Shown here piece after piece: positions 12,072-18,164 of a stretch of 18,718 nt of DNA. The stretch is from 2-12-FULL-60-25 sp964638165. Lineage in GTDB: Bacteria; Patescibacteriota; Patescibacteriia; 2-12-FULL-60-25. The stretch spans positions 1 through 18,718 of the forward strand of contig CAZWYJ010000015.1 in NCBI GenBank assembly GCA_964638165.1. Reading direction: 5' to 3'. The notes beneath the pieces were generated by a model, which worked only from the letters and a program-made list of their open reading frames with translations, had not been told where the DNA came from and did no database searches. The translations under genes and the position numbers were made by a program. Each line of letters begins with the position of its first letter. Positions within the stretch are counted from its first letter, which is position 1.

Positions 12072-12111
12072 AAAAAATCGAGAATGCTTCGGCAAGCGTA
12101 GCATTCTCGAT
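12072..12111 (-). promoter_or_regulatory. Terminator-like hairpin abutting the eno start codon
   Basis: In minus-strand RNA AUCGAGAAUGCU (12111-12100) and AGCAUUCUCGAU (12088-12077) form a perfect 12-bp stem with an 11-nt loop. It is followed at once by a U-run (12077-12072) and then the eno AUG at 12071. It has the form of an intrinsic terminator inside the eno leader, so it could be an attenuator. It could instead terminate RNA arriving from the SIMPL gene, with eno transcribed from a start inside or below it. Confidence 0.65.
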
Positions 12112-12143
12112 CTCAAACCGGAAGGGATGCTGATGAGTCGCGA

Positions 12144-12172
12144 CGCATTGAACCGAAAATATCTAAAAATGC
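12144..12172 (-). promoter_or_regulatory. Weak promoter candidate for eno
   Basis: On the minus strand a TATTTT box lies in the TTTTTAGATATTTTCGG stretch around 12150-12168. The expected -35 position, about 17 bp upstream, falls inside the left arm of the neighbouring palindromic element and holds a poor TTAGAG. If real, it gives a leader of about 80 nt that includes the hairpin before the start codon. Confidence 0.25.
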
Positions 12173-12173
12173 A

Positions 12174-12294
12174 CAGCCCTCTAAAACGGATGAATTACGC
12201 CGCGTTGGACTGAACGAACTCGCGAGGCGTACGCAACGGTACGACGAGCGAGTTCGTGAAGGAAACGCAAGTAAGTCGCCGTTTTAGAGGGCTG
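12174..12294. repeat. Palindromic element of about 121 bp (MITE or structured RNA)
   Basis: The terminal arms CAGCCCTCTAAAACGG (12174-12189) and CCGTTTTAGAGGGCTG (12279-12294) are perfect over 16 bp. Inner arms ACGAACTCGC (12214-12223) and GCGAGTTCGT (12248-12257) are perfect over 10 bp. The sequence between them also aligns in inverted order (TTAC and GCGTT words), so each arm is about 50 nt around a 24-nt loop. It fills the gap between the SIMPL gene stop and the eno leader. No target-site duplication is evident at its edges. It may terminate the SIMPL transcript, be a non-autonomous mobile palindrome, or be transcribed as a structured RNA. Confidence 0.8.
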
Positions 12295-12302
12295 ATATTG
12301 TA

Positions 12303-13070
12303 CTACCGGATCTCAAACGTAATACTCACGTTCTTCGTGACATCGAAACTGCCGGACTGGATATCCGGAGCCGAAGCGCCACCAACACCGGCAGACGCCC
12401 TCTCCGCATAGGCATAATCCATCATGGGAACAGGGTAAGAGCCGTCGTTGCCCTCTGAGAAACTCACGACTCTTCCGATCCGCACGCCAAGCTGCTTGGC
12501 GAGCGCATCCGCTTTTTCCTTGGCATCCGTGATCGCCTCATCACGCGCCTGCTTTTCGATATCCGTCTTATCGTCTATGTCGAAGCTCACGCCATTGATC
12601 TGATTCGACCCGAGCTCACCCGCCTTTGCGAGCACGTTTCCGATCTTCCCGAGATCACGAACCTTGATGGCGACATCCTGACTCACGCGATAGCCTCGAA
12701 GCGTCCGTTGCCCTTCGTTATAGTCGTATTCAGGATAAACGTTATAATTGGACGTTTGGATGTCCTCATCCTTCACGCCGAGCGCCTTCATGGCCGCGAC
12801 GATCCGATTCATCTGCTGCGTATTCTGCTCTTGCGTCGCCGAAACCTCTGCGCCGGTCGTAAAGATGCCGATCGAAACGTTCGCAACGTCCGGCTTTGAC
12901 GTCACTTTGCCTTCGCCACCGAGCGTGATGGTATCGCGCACGTTTTCCGGCTGGCCGATGAGGCGATGAGATGCGTACGCGTTCCACGAGAGGATACCGA
13001 CATACGCGACGAGCGACAGCCCGAGCGCTGTCATGATAACTTGGAGGTAAATAGGGTGTTTCATATACAT
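12303..13070 (-). CDS. SIMPL-domain (DUF541/YggE-like) membrane-anchored protein
   Basis: A 255-residue protein with an N-terminal hydrophobic anchor (about residues 8-30, LQVIMTALGLSLVAYVGIL), followed by a SIMPL (DUF541) domain. Family features are the ITLGGEGKVTSKPDVANVSI opening strand, the amphipathic helix with QQMNRIVAAMKALGVKDEDIQTSNYNVYPEY, and YRVSQDVAIKVRDLGKIGNVL. The helix DEAITDAKEKADALAKQLGV also fits. E. coli YggE belongs to this family, with a poorly defined role in stress or the envelope. The domain would lie outside the cytoplasmic membrane. The start could be Met1 or Met3; neither has an SD. It lies between pgk and eno, perhaps only by position. Heptamer arrays flank its 5' side. 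Confidence 0.88.
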   Translation of the reverse strand: MYMKHPIYLQVIMTALGLSLVAYVGILSWNAYASHRLIGQPENVRDTITLGGEGKVTSKPDVANVSIGIFTTGAEVSATQEQNTQQMNRIVAAMKALGVKDEDIQTSNYNVYPEYDYNEGQRTLRGYRVSQDVAIKVRDLGKIGNVLAKAGELGSNQINGVSFDIDDKTDIEKQARDEAITDAKEKADALAKQLGVRIGRVVSFSEGNDGSYPVPMMDYAYAERASAGVGGASAPDIQSGSFDVTKNVSITFEIR

Positions 13071-13105
13071 GATTACGGATTACGAATTGCGTATTACGGA
13101 TTGAT
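13071..13105. repeat. Heptamer array, left arm (GATTACG-type)
   Basis: Five 7-bp words: GATTACG, GATTACG, AATTGCG, TATTACG, GATTGAT. They face the complementary words at 13121-13151 across a 15-bp centre. The pair fills the gap between pgk and the SIMPL gene. Confidence 0.9.
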
Positions 13106-13120
13106 ACCACATTCATCTAT

Positions 13121-13151
13121 AATCCGTAATTCGTAATTCGCAATTCGCAAT
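13121..13151. repeat. Heptamer array, right arm (AATTCGC-type)
   Basis: The words are AATCCGT, AATTCGT, AATTCGC, AATTCGC and a partial AAT. They are the imperfect reverse complement of 13071-13105. On the minus strand a TTGCGA and TATAGA pair spaced 16 bp lies in this arm and could serve as a promoter for the SIMPL gene, but the repeat nature makes chance matches likely. Confidence 0.88.
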
Positions 13152-13153
13152 AT

Positions 13154-14353
13154 TTACTTCCCCATCAGCACACTCACCCCCGGCAACTTCCCGCCCTCGG
13201 AAAGGAATTCCAGCATCGCGCCTCCGCCCGTAGATACATGCGTGAAAAGATCATGCATTCCACTCTTTGCGATCACCGGTAGTGTATCACCCCCTCCAAC
13301 GACCGTGTATGCGCCTTTCTGGGAACGGAGAGCAATCGCCTTGGCCAGAACGAGACTCGCGTGCGAGAAAACCGGGATCTCCGCCACGCCAATCGGGCCG
13401 TTCCAGATAATCGTTTTTGCCTTCTGGATGTCCGCGACCCATGCCTGAATCGTCTTTATTCCGACATCGCCGATTGACTCCGTTTCCGCGATGTCCGCGA
13501 TGTCCGCCCGTCGGGCCTTACACCGAGGCGTAATCGTCTTGGCCACGATCGCGTCTGTCGGAATAATGATCTTCTTGGTGGTCGCGAGGAGCTTCTTGGC
13601 GATCCTGACTCCATCCTTCTCGACCAAGGAAGACCCGATGGGAAGCTTTTTCGCGGCAAAGAACACGTGCGCCATTGCACCCCCGATATAGACCTTATCT
13701 GCAACCTTCAAGAGGTGCTGAATGACAGGAAGCTTGGTAGAAAGCTTCGAGCCTCCAATAAAAGCCAGATAGGGCCGTTTTGAGGGTCTGAGAAGGGGCG
13801 AGAGCGCCCGAACCTCCTCGCCGAGATTCGGCCCCGCGTACGAGGGAAGCGCTCTGGCTAATCCTACGACAGAGGCATGCGATCGGTGACAGCTGGCAAA
13901 GGCGTCGTTGATAAAAACCTGTCCCCATGTCGCGTAGCGCTTGACCAGGGTTGGAGCATTCTCGTCCTCTCCGGATTGAAAACGAACGTTTTCGCCCAAA
14001 AAGACATCCCCGGGTCGCGCACCCGCGAGATCGCTCAAAAACCGCTTTGCGCCAACCGCGGACGAGAGGTCAATATCGAGGTAAGAAATCGGTATATTTC
14101 CAGCCACTCGAGCCACGGTGGCGAGTGAACGGGTGGAAAACTTCTTCTCCCTGCCCTCGGGCCTTCCGAGATGCGTGAGGAGCAGAACAATCGCTCCCCG
14201 CTCGCGTAGGCTCTTGATAAAGGGGATCTCCCGAAGAATCTTTTCGGACATCTTCGCCGCACCCTTCTCAACGGGCACATTCCAATCCACACGCATGATA
14301 ATGCGCGTCCCCTTCTTGATCTTTGAGATTGGAAGCATTCGAAGCGACGACAT
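13154..14353 (-). CDS. pgk: Phosphoglycerate kinase
   Basis: Glycolytic kinase transferring phosphate from 1,3-bisphosphoglycerate to ADP. From the ATG at 14353 it has 399 residues, the usual size. Motifs are VDWNVP (22-27), THLGRPEG (60-67), GENVRF (120-125), FINDAFASCHRSHAS (148-162), GGSKLSTK (200-207), WNGPIGVAE and the nucleotide-binding GGGDTLP near the C terminus, then STGGGAMLEFL. A longer start at 14401 would translate an octamer repeat (MFPSAIKQSGNQTIIA) and is rejected. It lies 76 bp after gap on the same strand and is probably co-transcribed with it. There is no SD. Confidence 0.96.
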   Translation of the reverse strand: MSSLRMLPISKIKKGTRIIMRVDWNVPVEKGAAKMSEKILREIPFIKSLRERGAIVLLLTHLGRPEGREKKFSTRSLATVARVAGNIPISYLDIDLSSAVGAKRFLSDLAGARPGDVFLGENVRFQSGEDENAPTLVKRYATWGQVFINDAFASCHRSHASVVGLARALPSYAGPNLGEEVRALSPLLRPSKRPYLAFIGGSKLSTKLPVIQHLLKVADKVYIGGAMAHVFFAAKKLPIGSSLVEKDGVRIAKKLLATTKKIIIPTDAIVAKTITPRCKARRADIADIAETESIGDVGIKTIQAWVADIQKAKTIIWNGPIGVAEIPVFSHASLVLAKAIALRSQKGAYTVVGGGDTLPVIAKSGMHDLFTHVSTGGGAMLEFLSEGGKLPGVSVLMGK

Positions 14354-14359
14354 GGCGAT

Positions 14360-14406
14360 GATTGTTTGATTGCCGGATTGCTTGATTGCTGATGGAAACA
14401 ATCAAG
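14360..14406. repeat. Octamer array with inverted repeat between gap and pgk
   Basis: Four 8-bp words occupy 14360-14391: GATTGTTT, GATTGCCG, GATTGCTT, GATTGCTG. The last part makes a perfect inverted repeat, CTTGATTG (14381-14388) with CAATCAAG (14399-14406). This is the one clear array of period 8 rather than 7. It could be a processing or weak attenuation hairpin inside the gap-pgk transcript. Confidence 0.85.
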
Positions 14407-14429
14407 CCATCTTCTTTACGACTTCGCGA

Positions 14430-15440
14430 CTACTTGAGCCCCTTCCCCACGATCAGTGCCAATTCCGCCAAACGGTTTGAATACCCCCATTCATTGTCAT
14501 ACCACACGATGAGCTTGAGGAAATCTCCATCCACCACGTTCGTGCACAAGAGATCCACCACGCCGGACGCCTCGCACCCGATAAAATCACTTGAGACCAA
14601 TTCCTCTTCCGTGACGTCAACCACACCTTTATACGGAACTTTCTTCACAGCCTTGCGTAATACGTCATTCACTTCCTCAATCGTGGCCCTACGCTTCAGG
14701 AGGAAGGTGAAGTCCGAAAGGGAAACGACCGGGGTCGGCACGCGGATCGAAATGCCATCGAATTTTCCCTTAAGCGACGGGATCACTTCAGATGTCGCGA
14801 TCGCCGCGCCGGTCGTGGTCGGCACGATGTTCTGCGCGGCCCCACGCGCGCGACGGAGATCCTTATGCGGTCCATCCTGCAGAACCTGATCCGCCGTATA
14901 CGAGTGGATCGTGGTCATCATCGCCTTCTTGACTCCGAACGCCTCTTCGATGATCGCGGCAACCGGCGCAATGCAGTTCGTGGTACACGAGGCATTATTT
15001 ATGACCTTGGCACTCCCCTTCCCCGCCTTGTCACCATTCACGCCGATCACGTAGGTTGGCACATTCCCGCCTTTTGCCGGGGCGGAGATGATAACGCGCT
15101 TTGCACCCGCCGTGATGTGCTGACCGGCTCCGGCCTCATCCGTAAATCGGCCCGTGCATTCCAAAACAACATCAACCCGAAGATCCTTCCACGGCAACTT
15201 CGTCGGATCCTTCTCCGCGAAAACCGGAATCTTCGTGCCGTCAATCACGAGATGTTTGGCGTCGAATCCGACCTTGCGACCATACCTACGATAGGAAGAA
15301 TCATGTCGCAGAAGATGCGCGAGCGTCTTGGTATCCGTGAGATCATTGATCCCGACGATCGTAAACCCGGGCTTGCCGAAACCGGCTTTCAAAACATTCC
15401 GGCCAATACGGCCGAAGCCATTGATAGCGATACGTGTCAT
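14430..15440 (-). CDS. gap: Glyceraldehyde-3-phosphate dehydrogenase, type I
   Basis: NAD-dependent oxidation and phosphorylation of glyceraldehyde-3-phosphate. The 336-residue product is full length. It shows the dinucleotide-binding GFGRIGR (8-14), Asp33 after the second strand (NDL, favouring NAD over NADP), the active-site NNASCTTNCIAP with Cys152, and His179 in TTIHSYT. The C-terminal WYDNEWGYSNR is also typical. The start ATG at 15440 gives the canonical MTRIAINGFG and has no SD. It is the first gene of the glycolytic run gap-pgk-SIMPL-eno, following the tsf terminator. A possible -10 box, TATCAT, lies at 15521-15516 on the minus strand, with no good -35. Confidence 0.97.
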   Translation of the reverse strand: MTRIAINGFGRIGRNVLKAGFGKPGFTIVGINDLTDTKTLAHLLRHDSSYRRYGRKVGFDAKHLVIDGTKIPVFAEKDPTKLPWKDLRVDVVLECTGRFTDEAGAGQHITAGAKRVIISAPAKGGNVPTYVIGVNGDKAGKGSAKVINNASCTTNCIAPVAAIIEEAFGVKKAMMTTIHSYTADQVLQDGPHKDLRRARGAAQNIVPTTTGAAIATSEVIPSLKGKFDGISIRVPTPVVSLSDFTFLLKRRATIEEVNDVLRKAVKKVPYKGVVDVTEEELVSSDFIGCEASGVVDLLCTNVVDGDFLKLIVWYDNEWGYSNRLAELALIVGKGLK

Positions 15441-15461
15441 AATTTAGTAGGTGATAGGTAG

Positions 15462-15480
15462 GGGCGGGGTTCTCCCGCCC
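15462..15480. repeat. GC palindrome GGGCGGG...CCCGCCC
   Basis: A 7-bp stem (15462-15468 with 15474-15480) and a 5-nt loop. It is flanked by TAGGTGA, TAGGTAG and GTAGGTGGTGG words of the heptamer type. It lies just upstream of the gap start. Confidence 0.7.
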
Positions 15481-15550
15481 GTAGGTGGTGGGTAGAATAA
15501 CCACCCGACAGAGACATGATACCGCAGGAACAGGAACGGGAACAGCGTAG

Positions 15551-15569
15551 GGGCGGGGTTCCCCCGCCC
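15551..15569. repeat. GC palindrome GGGCGGGG...CCCCGCCC
   Basis: An 8-bp perfect stem (15551-15558 with 15562-15569) and a 3-nt loop, preceded by GTAG as in the copies near 1005 and 15459. Hexamer words AGGAAC, AGGAAC, GGGAAC precede it at about 15526-15543. The 268-bp tsf-gap gap contains only these repeats, the terminator and the weak gap -10 box. Confidence 0.7.
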
Positions 15570-15613
15570 TCCCAATACGGCGATTCGATCGGGAGCATCC
15601 TTGACGCCCGCCT

Positions 15614-15660
15614 AAAACAAAAAAACACCCCATCGCGTTTAACACGACGGGGTGTTTTTA
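15614..15660 (-). terminator. Intrinsic terminator of the rpsB-tsf operon
   Basis: AAAAACACCCC (15621-15631) pairs with GGGGTGTTTTT (15649-15659), and an inner TCG/CGA adds to the stem. On the minus strand the hairpin is followed by a long U-run and then UUUU after one G. It lies about 50 bp after the tsf stop. The symmetry could let it work in both directions. Confidence 0.92.
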
Positions 15661-15708
15661 TCTTGGGCGGGCGGTCGCGTAGAACGCGACAAGACCCCGT
15701 CCCTCCGA

Positions 15709-16320
15709 TTATTCGCAAACCCGTTCTCCGGTCGCGAGCTCGAGGCGCGTGAAACGAGCCACGACGATCTTTTCGCCGATGGTCGCCACCTTGCCCTCGA
15801 TGAGCTGTCCGATGGTCTTGGAATCGTCCTTGACCCACAGCTGATTCAAGAGACAGTTTTCCTCGTACCACTTCTTCATCTTCCCTTCGATGATCTTCTG
15901 CTTGATATCCTCCGGCTTCTTGTCTTCCGCAAGTTCCGCGAGGAAATCGGCCTTCTGCTTCTCAACAATTTCGGCGGGGACGTGATCCGGGCTCACGTAG
16001 ATCGGGCTCATGGCCACGATCTGCATGGCGATTTCATGCCCGAGCTCCTTAAAATCCGCATTGCGAGCCACAAAGTCCGTCTCGCACTGCAGTTCAATGA
16101 GCGCACCGACTTTGCCGTTCGAGTGCACGTACGCCTCGATCAAGCCTTCAGCTGTCTGGCGCTCGGCATTCTTCTTCGCCGCCTTGAGCGCACCGGTCTT
16201 GCGGAGCACCTCAACGGCCTTTTTCACGTCACCACCGGCTTCTTCAAGAGCTTTTTTGCAGTCAACGATTCCAGCGCCTGTCTGCGCACGGAGTTCGCCA
16301 ACGAGTTTTGCTTCAATCAT
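15709..16320 (-). CDS. tsf: Translation elongation factor Ts
   Basis: EF-Ts is the guanine-nucleotide exchange factor of EF-Tu. The 203-residue protein is the short bacterial form. It has the N-terminal UBA-like domain with TGAGIVDCKKALEEAGGD (14-31) and the signature CETDFVARN (79-87) following VGALIELQ. The coiled-coil insertion of the E. coli protein is reduced. The start ATG at 16320 has no SD and follows rpsB after a 104-bp gap filled with heptamer arrays, while the two genes are usually much closer in this conserved operon. It ends before a strong terminator. Confidence 0.97.
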   Translation of the reverse strand: MIEAKLVGELRAQTGAGIVDCKKALEEAGGDVKKAVEVLRKTGALKAAKKNAERQTAEGLIEAYVHSNGKVGALIELQCETDFVARNADFKELGHEIAMQIVAMSPIYVSPDHVPAEIVEKQKADFLAELAEDKKPEDIKQKIIEGKMKKWYEENCLLNQLWVKDDSKTIGQLIEGKVATIGEKIVVARFTRLELATGERVCE

Positions 16321-16325
16321 ACGTA

Positions 16326-16360
16326 GAATGTGGAATGTGGAATTTTGAATATAGAATTCT
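16326..16360. repeat. Heptamer array, left arm (GAATGTG-type)
   Basis: Five 7-bp words: GAATGTG, GAATGTG, GAATTTT, GAATATA, GAATTCT. The words at 16390-16417 are their imperfect reverse complement. The array lies within the rpsB-tsf operon and begins 6 bp upstream of the tsf start codon. Confidence 0.9.
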
Positions 16361-16389
16361 ACTGAATTCAGAACGGCTCCGCCAGACGC

Positions 16390-16417
16390 GATATTCTATA
16401 TTCAATATTCTCTATTC
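16390..16417. repeat. Heptamer array, right arm (TATTC-type)
   Basis: Four 7-bp words: GATATTC, TATATTC, AATATTC, TCTATTC. ATTGAATATAGAAT-type segments of the opposite strand match the left arm at 16326-16360. A long hairpin between rpsB and tsf in the mRNA is predicted. Confidence 0.9.
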
Positions 16418-16424
16418 TAAGTTA

Positions 16425-17171
16425 TTACCTTTTTGCAGGACCCTCCTGAACCAAGCTCCCCGCGATGCGCGCGCGATTACGCTCCCAATCGTCATGACCC
16501 TCCTTGATGGCATTGGACATGGTGTTCGCAATGAGTTCGATGGCCTTGATCGCATCGTCATTCGCCGGAATCGGATACGCCACGTCGGACGGATTCACGT
16601 TGGAATCGCAGACGGCGATGACTTTGACGCCACGACGCGTGGCTTCTTCGAGCGCGGTCTTATCCTTGCGGATATCAAGGATGAAGATGGCATCCGGAAT
16701 GCGTGTCATGTTGGCGAGGCCGCCGATCTTCTCGTCGTATGACGCAACCTGCTCCGAAAAACGAAGCTGCTCGAACTTGGTGTACTTGCCGAGCTCTCCT
16801 TTTTCAACCTTGCGCTTCAAATCCTTGTACTTACGCAAGAGGTGCGCCATGTTCACGTAGTTCGTGAGCGTGCCGCCGAGCCAGCGCTTGTTGACGTACG
16901 GCATACCGCAAGCCTCCGCCGCCTTCACGACGATATCCGACGCTTGCTTCTTGGTTCCGACGAAGAGGATGACGCCGCCGCGAACCGCCGTTTGCTTGGC
17001 GAATGCGCAGGCCTTTTCCAAGGCCTTCTGCGTCTTCTCTAAGTCAATAATGTGGACGCCCTGGCGCTCACCGAAGATGAACTTTTTCATCTTCGGATGC
17101 CACTTGGACTTCTGATGTCCGAAGTGAACTCCGGCCTGGAGCATCTCTAAAAGAGATGGAATGGTAGGCAT
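16425..17171 (-). CDS. rpsB: 30S ribosomal protein S2
   Basis: S2 is a late-assembling protein of the small subunit that also represses its own operon in E. coli. The 248-residue product is full length. It shows SLLEMLQAGVHFGHQ (6-20), WHPKMKKFIFGERQGVHIIDLEKT, FVGTKKQA, NKRWLGGTLTN and PDAIFILDIRKDKTALEEA, then the Pro/Asp-rich NPSDVAYPIPANDDA stretch. The ATG at 17171 gives the normal N terminus; no SD precedes it. It heads the rpsB-tsf operon and has a long structured leader. Confidence 0.97.
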   Translation of the reverse strand: MPTIPSLLEMLQAGVHFGHQKSKWHPKMKKFIFGERQGVHIIDLEKTQKALEKACAFAKQTAVRGGVILFVGTKKQASDIVVKAAEACGMPYVNKRWLGGTLTNYVNMAHLLRKYKDLKRKVEKGELGKYTKFEQLRFSEQVASYDEKIGGLANMTRIPDAIFILDIRKDKTALEEATRRGVKVIAVCDSNVNPSDVAYPIPANDDAIKAIELIANTMSNAIKEGHDDWERNRARIAGSLVQEGPAKR

Positions 17172-17201
17172 AATGTTGTCTTTTAAGAGCTCAGCTTCAT
17201 G

Positions 17202-17302
17202 TGAGATGGGCTCTGCCTCTCATCCCCTATCCGCAGGACCCGGATCGTACCATGCGACCGGGCAAGATCCGCGAATATTGCGGAGATGATGTGTGATTTA
17301 TA
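17202..17302 (-). promoter_or_regulatory. rpsB promoter -10 box and structured leader (candidate S2 autoregulatory RNA)
   Basis: On the minus strand a TATAAA box (17302-17297) would start a leader of about 120 nt; a good -35 is lacking, though T-rich DNA lies upstream. In the leader, TCCGCA and TGCGGA (17284-17279 with 17235-17230) can pair around a CCCGG/CCGGG hairpin (17262-17258 with 17243-17239). Alternatively the local CCGC/GCGG hairpin (17283-17280 with 17272-17269) forms, and the two pairings exclude each other. A further stem TGAGA/TCTCA (17222-17218 with 17206-17202) lies nearer the gene. rpsB leaders bind S2 for autoregulation in E. coli. Function here is inferred. Confidence 0.45.
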
Positions 17303-17353
17303 GCCTTAGCGTGGCAAAAAAAGCCCGTCCAAGGTGGGAAGACTGTATCAGAA

Positions 17354-17374
17354 AGCCTTAAAAATGGCAAGGCT
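17354..17374 (-). terminator. Weak terminator after the EEP remnant
   Basis: AGCCTT and AAGGCT (17374-17369 with 17359-17354 in minus-strand RNA) form a 6-bp stem with a 9-nt loop, followed by UUCUGA. It is probably the old terminator of the decayed gene at 17384. Confidence 0.45.
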
Positions 17375-17383
17375 CCACGACTT

Positions 17384-17479
17384 CTAACCGATCTGTGCCA
17401 CGATCGCCGCATGATCCGACACGGCGGGTTCCGCGAGCACCTGAAAATTCTTTCGACTGGCGCCTTGTAAAGCAGACAT
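17384..17479 (-). pseudogene. C-terminal remnant of an endonuclease/exonuclease/phosphatase gene
   Basis: The minus strand reads MSALQGASRKNFQVL and continues AEPAVSDHAAIVAQIG before a TAG stop. The SDH followed by hydrophobic residues close to the C terminus is the last catalytic motif of the EEP superfamily, in which Asp and His act at the active site. The frame is closed by TGA at 17491-17489, two codons upstream of the ATG, so only about 31 codons remain. Base composition matches the GC-richer core, while the DNA immediately upstream (above about 17480) is AT-richer. It appears that insertion of the neighbouring segment removed the rest of the gene. The assignment rests on one motif and overall likeness. 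Confidence 0.55.
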
Positions 17480-17508
17480 TAATTTCATTCATCTGCTACA
17501 TCCTGATA

Positions 17509-18138
17509 TCAATTGGGCGCGTTTCCTCTTCTTTTATCCGTCAAAGGAATAATCTCTGTCTTGTACGCCTCTTTTAATTCATTCACCCTCTCATCCAGCT
17601 TAGATAGCTCGATGATTTTATCTATGTCCAAATCCGAATCATCGGAAAGCAACTTCATGCCGCTAGGATCGGAGCTTACAAGATGCCAATTCATTTCTGA
17701 ATCTAATCTCGTTGCAAATAAATACGTTGATCCAACTTGTAATGTCGCATCAAGCTCATCGGCATTACGGCTTTCATCTACAGCCGAAAGCTCTCCTTTC
17801 GTATTTAAGCGATAAAGCATCCCGTCCTTATAGCCCCCTAACTGACTCACTATAACGACCCCGTGTAAATTTCCTTTAATGTTGTAAGCGACTTCGACCT
17901 GAAATTGCTGCTGAGGAATGGCATCATACGACGTTGATCCGAGACTTTTAATGACTTTTCCGGTAAATACGTTATGAAAAGCCCCAACCACCTCACGGTC
18001 ATTTGCGGGATTATATATTAAACTAAATTTTATATCCTGCTTTTTTTGCTGGCTACCCATTATCGAATAAAAAATAGGTGCCGCGACAACGAAAACGATC
18101 AACAGTCCAATGCCAAGGAATCTATTCTTTTTAAGCAT
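17509..18138 (-). CDS. Membrane-anchored protein of unknown function
   Basis: I do not recognise this 209-residue protein. Met1 (ATG at 18138) begins MLKKNRFLGIGLLIVFVVAA, a short basic stretch and one hydrophobic segment (about 6-25). That makes a signal anchor with the rest outside the membrane. The outer part is rich in beta-type segments (VVGAFHNVFTGKVIKSLG, QFQVEVAYNIKG, HGVVIVSQLGG, TYLFATRL), followed by an acidic, helical C terminus (DDSDLDIDKIIELSKLDERV). The frame is open to 18177, but that start would overlap the preceding gene and extend the N terminus before the anchor. It follows the matrixin gene closely on the same strand and may be a partner or substrate. The DNA is AT-richer than the core genes. 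Confidence 0.7.
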   Translation of the reverse strand: MLKKNRFLGIGLLIVFVVAAPIFYSIMGSQQKKQDIKFSLIYNPANDREVVGAFHNVFTGKVIKSLGSTSYDAIPQQQFQVEVAYNIKGNLHGVVIVSQLGGYKDGMLYRLNTKGELSAVDESRNADELDATLQVGSTYLFATRLDSEMNWHLVSSDPSGMKLLSDDSDLDIDKIIELSKLDERVNELKEAYKTEIIPLTDKRRGNAPN

Positions 18139-18164
18139 ATGCGTACATTTTTTAATTAAGAAAC

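Noticed and set aside
12130..12136. CTGATGA followed by GAA-containing sequence, reminiscent of a hammerhead ribozyme core
   Set aside because: No stem II closes between CTGATGA and a proper GAAA, and no matching stem I and III with a cleavage site is present.
14354..14401. N-terminal extension of pgk starting at 14401
   Set aside because: The added residues are encoded by an octamer repeat array, and the family begins at the inner ATG.
17318..17331. Run of seven U on the minus strand after GGGC as a strong terminator
   Set aside because: No adequate stem precedes it; the better stem in the region is at 17354-17374.
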